From contig CM030938.1 of assembly GCA_018136815.1 (NCBI GenBank), forward strand, positions 1,648,202 to 1,712,201: a DNA stretch of 64,000 nucleotides. The letters run 5' to 3'. This document shows positions 39,289 through 47,694 of this stretch, in pieces (position 1 is the first letter of the stretch; each line of letters starts with the position of its first letter). This stretch comes from Isochrysis galbana (taxonomy: Eukaryota; Haptophyta; Isochrysidales; Isochrysidaceae). The position numbers were made by a program, and so were the translations under genes. Below the pieces are notes generated by a model, which was given only the letters and a program-made list of their open reading frames with translations, had not been told where the DNA came from and did no database searches.

Positions 39289-41826
39289 CTACCCGTGCGT
39301 TTGCTTCCTTGCTGCTTCAATGGCCTCCAGATCGTGCTTGAGCTGCTCATCATTCGGATCCATGTCTACGGCGGCAGCATAGTCAGCGCTGGCCTCGTCA
39401 TAGCGCATCATCTGGCAAAGGGCCATGCCGCGCCGAGCAAGCAGCTTGAGCCGCAGAGCTCGCATTGCGGGCTCGACAACGTCGTTTCCAAGAGCAGCAA
39501 GGGCAGCAGTCGAGTCATCAACGCAGGAGGAGAACTGGCGCAGCCTCAATTGGCATGCCGCACGGTTCGCCAAACATTGGCATCGGAAGAGCAACCCGCC
39601 CACCGCCGCGCCGAGCAACCATTCTGCCGAGGCATCCGCTTTGAGTGCCTCTCCATAGAGGCCCACGGCTCGCTCCAGCTTGCCTGCTTGCACGGCCGTG
39701 TCTGCGTCCTTCTTGATCTGAGCAGCAGTGCGCGTGCCCACCACTGGCTTGCTGTCGACGGCGAGCTTGGGCGGTGCGACGGTTGCAACCTGACCCTCCG
39801 GCGTGGCACCATCTATCTCGTCTGCTTGCTCTTTCTCATTTGGTGACTCCCCCCCCTTTGCGGGAACCTCGGGCAAGGGAGGTGGCGCAGGGGGCAAGGG
39901 CTCCAGTTCGACTCCCGCCGCGCCTGCGCGGCGGGCGAGCAAATCAAGGCTATGGATCACGCGCACGTCGCCGGGGCGGAGTTTGAGGGCGCTCTTCAGG
40001 TCGGTTGCTGCTGCGGGCAACTGGCCCAGCTTCGTGTGTGCCGCTGCGCGACGCGTGAGTAACTCGAACCGCACGGCCGGGGCTGCGTCGGAACGCGCTC
40101 TTAGGGCGGCTGCGACTGGCTCGGGAGGTGGCAACGCCGGGAACATCCCGCTCAGCATGGAGCCGTCTGCAGAGGTGCGTGCTTCCTCTGCGTCAAGCTC
40201 TTGGAGACCAGCATTTGTGTCCGCCAAACAAGGCGTGGCTTGGCCGAGCCACAAGTTGCAGGCGGCTCGGTTGGCGAGCGTGGGCGCATCTGCTGCCTGC
40301 AATGCGAGAGACTCGTCGAGCAAGATGCGCGCGCGCTCGAGCTCTGCCCTGGACTCGTCGTCGAGATCCTCGTCTTCTCCGTCCCCACAAGCCCCCGAAC
40401 TCCGCCGTTGATGCTTGGCGAGCAGCTCTGCCGCTTCATCTCGCAGCGCTGCGGCCTTGGTCTCCCGTTCCCCGACCGCAGCTAGATCGCACTGCAACAT
40501 CTGCGCGTCAGAAAATGCCGACGGGTCGCTCGAGTCGCCCACTAGAGCCGTCGCGTGGTGAAGATCGGTGGCGGCGCGGTGCAGCACACCCGCTCGGGCG
40601 TAGGCGGCTGCACGTCGCGCGTACAGCCGCAGCCGCCTCCGCTGCAGCTCGGCCTCCGATTTCGGAAACTCGGTGACACACCTCGCCTTGCACATGATGC
40701 CGAGGGCCTGTGTGGCGTCATCGGCGGCACGCAACGCCTTGTTCATTTGGAGGCGGCAGGCTGCGCGATTCGAGTAGCAGCCGACGACACAGTCGATCGC
40801 CTGGCCCATGATGGCGTGGCCAAACTGATCCAGCACGTGCGTATACGCCGACTCGGCCGAGGCCCAGTCACGACCGCAGAAGAAGCGATCACCGCGCGCC
40901 TTCAGCCAAGCGGGATCGCGCTGAGAGATATCGCCATCGTCGGCGGACGCAGAGGACGCGAGGCCTGGGGCAACGAGCGGGTCAGGCGGAAGAGCCATGT
41001 CGGCCTGCGCGCCCTTGGTGCGTGCCGGAGCTGGCAAGAGCTTGGGCGTGAACTTGATGGACACGGCGCCAGTGCTGCGGGGTGGCGGCAGTGGGGGCGG
41101 TGCAGGCTGGGTAGGTTTGACGGGTGGCGGTGGCGGGACAGCCGAGCGCGCCGGCCGGCCGGACGTTGGGGGCGCAGTGACCTCATCCAAGAGTGGCGGC
41201 GCATCATCAATTTCGACGATCCGAGGGCCATCATCGTCGTCCTCGTCAAAGATTGGCGCAGGCACCCGCACCCGCGTCGCTGTAGCCGATGCAGATGCGG
41301 GTGGTGCTGGCGCGCGAGGCGTTGGCTGAGGCGTGCTGACGGACTGCTGCCAGTGCAGCAGCTTCTCGGCTTCAGCTGCCTTCTCCTTCGCCTTGGCTTG
41401 CTCGATTGCCTCGCGTGACGCGCGGTCGGCGTCCATCTGCTCCTGGAGCGTGTACCTCGACTCGTTCCACGTCTTGGCTTTCTTTCGCTCCTCGAGCGCT
41501 TTTGCGTCTTTCTCGGCGGCGGCGCGCGAGGCGGCGCGCCGCTTGAGCCGCTCGGGCCGCGCGAGCTCAACCAGCAGCTGGCCCCACATGCCCGGCTCCG
41601 CCTTGCGCATGCGCAGAGTGACGACTCCGCCGCCGACGCTGGCGACAGAGTACGATGGCGAGATGGTGCCGTGCAGGTCTAGCTCGAGGAAGTATGGTTG
41701 CGCGTTGAGCGAGACGTAATGCGGCGAGGAGTAGACATCTGTGGCGCCCCTCGCTGTCGGGCATCGCACGCGAAGAGTCAGCTCTGAGGCGGTCTCTGAC
41801 CAGGTGTATGAGGGAGAGAGCACCAT
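39289..41826 (-). CDS. DNAAF4: Dynein axonemal assembly factor 4 (DYX1C1)-like co-chaperone
   Basis: 845 residues in one frame, start ATG 41826. Residues about 1-95 are a CS (p23-like) domain (YTWSETASELTLRVRCP; LHGTISPSYSVASVGGGVVT; TLRMRKAEPGMWGQL). 95-160 is a charged helix. 160-280 is Pro-rich with an acidic patch. The segment SIKFTPKLLPAPARTKG followed by DISQRDPAWLKARGDRFF (about residue 300) matches the linker and first TPR of DYX1C1/DNAAF4. TPR units continue (YSNRAACRLQMNKALRAADD; LANRAACNLWLGQATPCLAD; LANRAACQLRLRQFSSCVDD). The protein acts in the cytoplasm with HSP90/HSP70 to preassemble axonemal dynein arms, so this organism builds motile flagella. It is about twice the length of the human protein, mainly from linkers and an added C-terminal TPR block. 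A SPAG1-like relative is the alternative, but the N-terminal CS domain favours DNAAF4. Confidence 0.8.
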   Translation of the reverse strand: MVLSPSYTWSETASELTLRVRCPTARGATDVYSSPHYVSLNAQPYFLELDLHGTISPSYSVASVGGGVVTLRMRKAEPGMWGQLLVELARPERLKRRAASRAAAEKDAKALEERKKAKTWNESRYTLQEQMDADRASREAIEQAKAKEKAAEAEKLLHWQQSVSTPQPTPRAPAPPASASATATRVRVPAPIFDEDDDDGPRIVEIDDAPPLLDEVTAPPTSGRPARSAVPPPPPVKPTQPAPPPLPPPRSTGAVSIKFTPKLLPAPARTKGAQADMALPPDPLVAPGLASSASADDGDISQRDPAWLKARGDRFFCGRDWASAESAYTHVLDQFGHAIMGQAIDCVVGCYSNRAACRLQMNKALRAADDATQALGIMCKARCVTEFPKSEAELQRRRLRLYARRAAAYARAGVLHRAATDLHHATALVGDSSDPSAFSDAQMLQCDLAAVGERETKAAALRDEAAELLAKHQRRSSGACGDGEDEDLDDESRAELERARILLDESLALQAADAPTLANRAACNLWLGQATPCLADTNAGLQELDAEEARTSADGSMLSGMFPALPPPEPVAAALRARSDAAPAVRFELLTRRAAAHTKLGQLPAAATDLKSALKLRPGDVRVIHSLDLLARRAGAAGVELEPLPPAPPPLPEVPAKGGESPNEKEQADEIDGATPEGQVATVAPPKLAVDSKPVVGTRTAAQIKKDADTAVQAGKLERAVGLYGEALKADASAEWLLGAAVGGLLFRCQCLANRAACQLRLRQFSSCVDDSTAALAALGNDVVEPAMRALRLKLLARRGMALCQMMRYDEASADYAAAVDMDPNDEQLKHDLEAIEAARKQTHG

Positions 41827-42444
41827 CGGCGGCGCCCGCGGGAGAGGCGAGGGAGGGAGGGAGGGAGCGGGAGGGGGAAGGAGGAAGGGAGAGTAGAGGG
41901 AGGGAGAACTGGGAGAAGCGAGAAGAGGCGCCGGAGCCGCGCGCGCGACGGTCGGGGGAGAGGGTGCTGGGGGCCGTTGGGGGGGGAAAGGAGGGTCGAC
42001 TGACTGTTGTGTGGACCATCGTACATGAACTCTTTACTGCCGGAGCATCCAAATTTATAAATAGAAATAGATGCTTCATGATTCCCAGGCCCTTTGCCCT
42101 TTGTCTTTTTTACTGTTTACCGGTGTTTCCCATGACCCATGACCATGGGCTTCATGTGATCCTCCAGTCCTCCAGTAGCCCTACTGCTCCTACCTATACC
42201 AGAGGCTATCTGAACACCCATAATTAAGGAAAGGCATTCGACGGCGAAGCATTCGTTCGGCGTTCGGATGCTTCACAAAACCAAAAAATCACAACGTGTC
42301 TACCAATGATAAACCCTTCTGATTGGTGATTCGGCTCGAGATAGTATGCTATGGTACATACAACAAGATGGGGGGGGGAGGGGGGCAGCGCTCGCCCCGC
42401 CCTGGGTCTCCCGCTGGCCATGTATGGGGTGTACGGATAAAGGT
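41827..42444. other. Intergenic; GA tract at the DNAAF4 5' end
   Basis: 41850-41920 is GGGA-repeat-rich on the plus strand (CT on the DNAAF4 coding strand), directly before its start codon. The remainder has no recognised feature. Confidence 0.5.
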
Positions 42445-43092
42445 ACCCAGCTTTCTAGGACCAGTCCTAGAAACTAGGACGGACTTTGCTAGGTGAGAGC
42501 ATGAGCATACCATGTTATTTTGTCCCAAACCTTGGCTATTGAGTTACCACATGCATGTTCTCATTAAATGTTCCAGGTGTACCTAGGCACCATTCCCTCA
42601 GCAACACCAAGTTTTGTGACGCGTTTACGGGTCACCTGGTCGGAATTGCTGCTTGTCCTAGAAACGGGAGAAATGGCTCATACCACCCAATGGGGAGCTC
42701 TTCTACCCATGGTCCCCAGGAGATGAAATGTTGCTTTGACTGCCCTCTTTGAGACCTTCAGTGACGACCAAGCTTGGTTTTGTCATCTAAGTGTCCAATC
42801 CGCTAGCCTACTGCTCCAAAAGGTCTAAAATAAAACTCCTCTGGTGCGAGCGGACGCCCGAGTGCAGCACCGCATGCTGAACGTGGTAGCAAAAGTAAGC
42901 AAAGACAAGCTCCGCAGAGTTGGTCATGGGGAGAGCTAAGGTTGAATGGGATGTGGAGATGGTTTGCTTCAGGTGATGGGATGTCTCATGAGCTCACCAT
43001 AGGCTATAATGGAGGCATGATCGGCAGAGTCCTAGAAATCCAAGAATTTTCTAGGACGTGGTCCTAGTTTCTAGGACGGAATTTTTTGTCCG
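42445..43092. repeat. Possible non-autonomous element with CTAGG terminal motifs
   Basis: The left edge has TTCTAGGACCAGTCCTAGAA followed by ACTAGGACGGA; the right edge has TTCTAGGACGTGGTCCTAGT followed by TTCTAGGACGGA. Both edges can fold on themselves around CTAG. The roughly 550 bp between them has no gene. Similar folded ends on each side suggest a MITE-like insertion, but I see no clean target-site duplication. Confidence 0.4.
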
Positions 43093-43764
43093 TGTATAGG
43101 TGTATGGGTGTCGCATCCGCGATCGACCTTTTTGTTTTACAAGTTGTCTGCGTTTCTATGTACCCTCCTTGTAGCTTGTAGGCTGTCACTAGTCACCGTT
43201 GCATCATCCTACATTCGCCCTCTTTGCCATCGCCTCCTTTGTCGCCTCCCGTGTCGCCTGCTTGCCCCTCACCTGGCTTACCTCCTTGCGTGCTCCTACC
43301 TAGCGTTTTAGGTTAAGTCGAGCGTTCATTCAGGTATCGCCGGTGCAAGAAACCACCCCCTTGTGTGACCTTGATTCCCCCTCAGGTGTTGGCCGTTGGA
43401 TTATATCGTGGCGCTGCTTTACTTCGGTCTTCATCAATGCACTTAAGGGTTTTCGAAAGATTCCTTCTTTATTACTGTGCGTAATTGTCGCCCCCGCGTC
43501 TCGCGTCTTGTTTCGTCGCCCCTTGCTCGTCGCTTGTCTAGAAGGTCTCTCTGCACATCGCCTTCTTCCCCCCGCGCGAGTTTGGACCTCTCCTCGACCC
43601 TCCGCGTTGGCTTCAGCGGACGAGTTTCACTTTAACGATAGTTTGAACCCTTCGTTTGCGTAGTTTTGCGCTCTCTTTCCGTATTTCTTCGCGCATGACG
43701 AGCGATCGCGACCTCAGCCTTCGCCGCACGGGGAGGGTTTGTTTATCGTATGATTCCGGAGTGT
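43093..43764. other. Intergenic, pyrimidine-rich
   Basis: T/C-rich sequence with CGCC/TCGC trinucleotide patches (about 43200-43290). No recognisable protein on either strand. Confidence 0.4.
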
Positions 43765-44283
43765 TTACGTTAGTTTTCTGAGCCCAAGGTCGTTGGGGTT
43801 TGGGTTTTTCGTGAGTGGTTTTGTAGCAACTTCGTCGAGTCCCACCGTGTTCCCAAGCGAGTCCCCCCGAGTTCCCGAGTCTATACCCCGAGTCAACGAG
43901 TCAATACAAGTCAAGCACGCGCCTGAGCCACCCCCAGTCGCCTGCCACCACCTCCCACAAGCCTCCTTCCACACTTCCGCGCCCTCCGTGCTCCGTGCGT
44001 GCGTCGTGCATCGTGCGTCGATCACCATGCCCGTAGTCACCCCCGAGGAAAGCTCCATGAGCTCCCCACAAGAACCGCGTTCCGCGCTAGCTGCCGGCGC
44101 GCCCTCGCAGGCAATCTCCAAGAGTGAGATAAGCCTTGCTCTGACAACTTGTAGCGAGGCTACCGGGTGAAGGGCGGGGAGGTGGAGAGCCTTCTCGCTC
44201 ATGTTGATGACGGTGACGGCGACGTAGCCGGGAGCGGGAGTGAAGTCAGCCCGAGGGGAGGAGCGGGGGGCGTAAGGGGGCAT
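43765..44283 (-). CDS. Hypothetical ORF, probable transposon-derived (downstream part)
   Basis: 172 codons. The N-terminal half (YVAVTVINMSEKALHLPALH) looks folded; the C-terminal half is low complexity with a small GTRGDSLGN / LTRGIDSGTRG repeat. It directly follows the stop of the frame at 44286-45005 on the same strand, so both may be pieces of one frame-shifted or spliced gene. No domain recognised. Confidence 0.25.
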   Translation of the reverse strand: MPPYAPRSSPRADFTPAPGYVAVTVINMSEKALHLPALHPVASLQVVRARLISLLEIACEGAPAASAERGSCGELMELSSGVTTGMVIDARCTTHARSTEGAEVWKEACGRWWQATGGGSGACLTCIDSLTRGIDSGTRGDSLGNTVGLDEVATKPLTKNPNPNDLGLRKLT

Positions 44284-44285
44284 CC

Positions 44286-45005
44286 CTACCGAGCTACCGA
44301 GGTGCGAGGTGGGGCGGCCGAGTGATGCGATGACGGACGCGCGGTCGATAAAGAGGGTGGTTTAGGCGCGGAAGGGTGTGCCGTCTCCGACGTAGACGTC
44401 GGGGTGGTAGAAGCCCGCAAGGCCCTGACGTGGGTGTTGAGGCCCGCTATCGTCATCTCGAGGAGGGCGGTGTGCTCACGGTCGCGCTTCTCGTCGCGAA
44501 GTAGTTGAGCGTCGATCGCGGACTGCATGTGGGCGAGGCGGTCGGCTAAAAGGTCGGTGGCCGAGGAGGGAGATTCGCTTACGTGTTCCCACGCGTAGTC
44601 TTCAAACGGGTGGTCATGGGGGTCGGGCCTCGGGCAGCTCGAGGTCCCAAGAGAGGTGAGCTCAGCTCGCTCGCGGAGTGGGTCCACAAGCGGAGGCTCG
44701 TCTGATGGAGCGGATGGCGTCGCCGTGTTAGAGGGACCTTGCGGAGGCTCGGAGCCGCCGATTCCGACGAAGTGGACCCCTTGTGGCCCAACAGAAGTTC
44801 CCGCTGTTTCCATGGGCATAGATGGAGCGGGATTATGGAACGGCGCGGTCGTAGGCGCCAAGACGGAATTTGTGCTTGTCGAACACGCGATGACCACTGG
44901 CTCGTAGGCAGAGGGCCGTTCGATCGAGCCGGCAGCTGACGCGGCCGTGAAAGAGTCGTTGGTTGTTGCTTGCGGGAATATGTCTGAGAGGTCATAGTAT
45001 ATCAT
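44286..45005 (-). CDS. Hypothetical ORF, probable transposon-derived (upstream part)
   Basis: 239 codons. A Pro/Ser/Thr-rich first part is followed by an acidic segment (DHPFEDYAWEHVSES), then a helical coiled-coil-like segment (DLLADRLAHMQSAIDAQLLR, EHTALLEMTIAGLNTHVRAL) and a Pro/Ser-rich tail. Disordered head, short coiled coil and repeat-rich surroundings resemble gag-like proteins of retroelements, but no zinc knuckle or polymerase lies nearby. Confidence 0.3.
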   Translation of the reverse strand: MIYYDLSDIFPQATTNDSFTAASAAGSIERPSAYEPVVIACSTSTNSVLAPTTAPFHNPAPSMPMETAGTSVGPQGVHFVGIGGSEPPQGPSNTATPSAPSDEPPLVDPLRERAELTSLGTSSCPRPDPHDHPFEDYAWEHVSESPSSATDLLADRLAHMQSAIDAQLLRDEKRDREHTALLEMTIAGLNTHVRALRASTTPTSTSETAHPSAPKPPSLSTARPSSHHSAAPPRTSVAR

Positions 45006-45673
45006 AGTAGAAGTCGGGTCTGACTGTGTCTACCGCCATCGAGTGCTAGAGACGAAGAGGGGGACGGAGGTTCGGAGGCTCGCAACGCGCGGCGTTGGAG
45101 GGTAGGGCCGAGGCTAGCTAGCGAGCTAGAGGAAGAGAGTGAATGAGAGGGAGAGCTTCTTAGGTCCAAGGTAGACACGAGAGACTACAACACAGAGACC
45201 CCAAAAAGGTCCCTCGTCACGCAGTCACACACGAACTAACCTAAACAGGGCGAAAACTAACCACCCCCACGACGGAATGTCAAGCGTCGGCACCAAGGCG
45301 GCTCATCGACGCACAGACATGCGACAGAGAAGTCGGAACAACGAGGGCAGACCTCGCTGGGGAGCTACCGCCGATACACGAAGAGAAGACGGAAGACTAC
45401 AACCGATGCATGGGGAGAAGACGGAAGACAGTCATGGAACGTTTGATGACATCGAAAGAAAGTAAGAGAAGGGGTAGAATGTCGCCGACGAGACCTTGAG
45501 GCCTAAAATAACCCACCGGTTAGAAGTAAAAGTCTGTCATCGTATGGAATACGACAATCCACCGCCAATCGCCCAACCATGTCTGCTCCGTCCTCGCGCT
45601 CGCCCTCACCCAAGCCCGTCCTCCCGCCTTCCTCTGCTGAGGAGGTGGTCCAGCCCGCCATTCCATCACTCCC
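45006..45673. other. Intergenic
   Basis: The motif GAAGAGAAGACGGAAGACTA / GGGGAGAAGACGGAAGACAG is repeated about 45 bases apart (near 45379 and 45415). No gene recognised. Confidence 0.45.
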
Positions 45674-45956
45674 GGCCTAGACAAATTATCTTGTGCTAGG
45701 GCCATTTGCCAAGCTCCACCCTTAGAAACAAGGAGGCGAAAGAGGCGATAGTGGCGGGTAAGCTTGAGCGCTTGTGGTGTGTGTGTGTTGGAGCGGGGCG
45801 AGCGGCGCGCGGCGACGAGCTAAGAAGGAGCGGCGGCCTTCCCCCCTGCGGGGGGGGGGCCACCGTGCCACCGTTTTTCTTTTCTCCGGTCTTCGCGCTT
45901 CGCTGCTCCGTTGGCGTTCACTTGCGTAAACTAAATAAAGCTCACTGTCTATGAAC
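45674..45956 (-). mobile_element. Internally deleted copy of the 46033-46677 element
   Basis: The left about 40 bp (GGCCTAGACAAATTAT, then TGTGCTAGGGCCATTTGCCA) matches 46033-46071. The right about 190 bp (from GCGCTTGTGGTGTG to GCTCACTGTCTATGAA) matches 46480-46677. The central coding part of the neighbour is missing. Orientation is the same. This is the relation expected between an autonomous-size element and a deletion derivative. Confidence 0.75.
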
Positions 45957-46032
45957 GCCGCCGTCCGCCGCTTATCGCCCCTTGTTCACGTTTCCGTGTG
46001 TGCGCTTTCTACGGGTAACTGAAGCCTGGCGT

Positions 46033-46677
46033 GGCCTAGACTAATTATGTTGTGCTAGGGCCATTTGCCAATGCGCGGAGGCTCTTACTCTCAATTCTCA
46101 AGAGGCCTCGCAGGGAGGCCGCCAGCGCGCTGGCCTCATGGCGCCTGGCGTTCTGGCCCCCAAGGGGGACCACACCGTAGCCGCCCGGACCGTGCCCTTT
46201 GACGAAACCCCAGCGGACGCGCCGGTCGTCGCCCCGAAGGAGCAGCGCGCCCACCAGATCGGGCGGCTCGCCCGCCAGGAGACCGAATCGGGCCTCGTCT
46301 AGCCCGTCGTATGCATCCTCTGGCACGAAGAACTCGTACTCGGTCGTCCCGTGCGCCGGTTCGCTGCCCGCCGGCGCTGCCGCGCCGGTCGCCTCGACGA
46401 GCAAAGGCGAGTCGTCGGCGGCGGTGGCGTCGGGGAGCGTAGGCAGGGTTGGGGTGGTTGACATGGCGATGTGAGCGCTTGCGCTTGTGGGGTGTGGTTG
46501 TTGGAGCGGGGCGAGCGGCGCGCGGCGACGAGCAAAGAAGGAGCGGCGGCCTTCCCCCCTGCGGGGGGGGGGCCGTCGTTTTTCTTTTCTCCGGTCTTCG
46601 CGCTTCGCTGCTCCGTTGGCGTTCACTTGCGTAAACTAAAGCTCACTGTCTAAAACTAAAGCTCACTGTCTATGAAA
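46033..46677 (-). mobile_element. Gene-bearing repeated element
   Basis: Full-length relative of the copy at 45674-45956. It contains one small gene read on the minus strand, whose stop lies in the left shared block and whose upstream region is the right shared block. A 17-bp TAAACTAAAGCTCACTGTC-type unit is doubled at the right end. I see no clear terminal inverted repeats beyond a TAGACA match. Confidence 0.6.
46045..46464 (-). CDS. Small unknown protein inside a repeated element
   Basis: 139 residues from the ATG at 46464 (MSTTPTLPTLPDATAADDSP). An in-frame upstream ATG at 46626 would add a basic leader (RREDRRKEKRRPPPRRGEG-like) and is less likely. A 45-residue Ala/Pro-rich head is followed by a compact, acidic-aromatic part (TTEYEFFVPEDAYDGLDEAR, GLLAGEPPDLVGALLLRGDD, RRVRWGFVKGHGPGGYGVVP) ending in a helix (EASALAASLRGLLRIESKSL). 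I recognise no family. Composition is coherent and non-repetitive, which supports real coding. Confidence 0.45.
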   Translation of the reverse strand: MSTTPTLPTLPDATAADDSPLLVEATGAAAPAGSEPAHGTTEYEFFVPEDAYDGLDEARFGLLAGEPPDLVGALLLRGDDRRVRWGFVKGHGPGGYGVVPLGGQNARRHEASALAASLRGLLRIESKSLRALANGPSTT

Positions 46678-47539
46678 AACACTTTTTTCGGCCTCCGAAC
46701 AAAAACACTGTTTCTGTCTTTCACATCTAGGCTCATCATGCCACCTCGACGGGACGGAGATTATTCTAGATGACACCCGAGATAATTCTGAGACTGCACG
46801 CACGCCGCCGGCCACTGTCGAGAATGAAACGTCGTCGTGGAACGTCGACAAACACTGGAGTGTTTCGAGGCTCATGTCAGCCGAGACTCAATCTCGACCC
46901 CCGAGGCTCACGATCTTGGCCCCCGTCTCCATACATCTCGAGCTCGAGCTCGAAAGGCTTCGTGACACAAGGAGGATCCGAGATCCCGGCCAATGAATAT
47001 ACCGTTGCGGGTTTCAAACGGCCGCAACCACAGAATAAAACGGGGGGGGAGGGGCAAGGCGTGAAGGGAGGGAGGGAACGGAGACCTCCCGCTAATTCTC
47101 GAGGCCAAGAAAAGAAGAAACGGGTGGGGGGTGGAGGGGAAGAGAAGGAGAAGGACGAGGACGCGGGGCCAGAAGGTGCGGTCCACGCAGACTTCGGCGG
47201 CCGAGAGAAAGGGGTGGGGGGGGGGGGGGAAGAGGGGGAGAAAGAGGGGGGGAGAGAGGGAGAAAGAGGGGGAAAGGGGGAGAAAAGGGGGGTGGAGAGG
47301 GTTGAGAAAGAGGGGGAGAGAGAGGGAGAAAGAGGGGGAGGAGAGAGGGAGAAAGAGGGGGGAAAGGGGGGCAGCAAGGGTTGGGCAGAGAGAGAGAGAG
47401 AGAGAGGATCCGATCTCTCTCTCTTCTTCCCCCCTCGCCTCGGTCCCAAGACGCAGCGGGGGGCTTTTCCCCTTCCCCCCTCCCCTCTCCCTCTCTCCCC
47501 TTCTTCTTCCCTTGCCTCCCCCTTCTCCCCCCCTCTCCC

Positions 47540-47603
<64 letters not shown>

Positions 47604-47694
47604 GCGCACTTACATATACATAAATCTCCCTCCCTCCCCCCTCTCGCCCTTCGGTGGGGGGGGGCACTGCGCGACCGACCTTCCCTCTCTCCCG
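46678..47694. repeat. GA then CT tract upstream of the ion-channel gene
   Basis: 47200-47400 is a purine array built from GGGGGAGAAAGA-like 12-mers ending in (GA)n. GGATCC sits at the turn, and from 47415 the strand becomes (CT)n with a run of about 65 bp of pure CT (47543-47600). The two halves could form a long hairpin or mirror-repeat triplex. Long frames on both strands through this block are Glu-Arg/Ser-Leu artefacts. 46678-47040 has no gene. Confidence 0.75.

Noticed and set aside
40555..41418. 287-codon plus-strand frame and other plus frames in 39-42 kb
   Set aside because: Antisense shadows of DNAAF4, whose minus frame has CS and TPR motifs.
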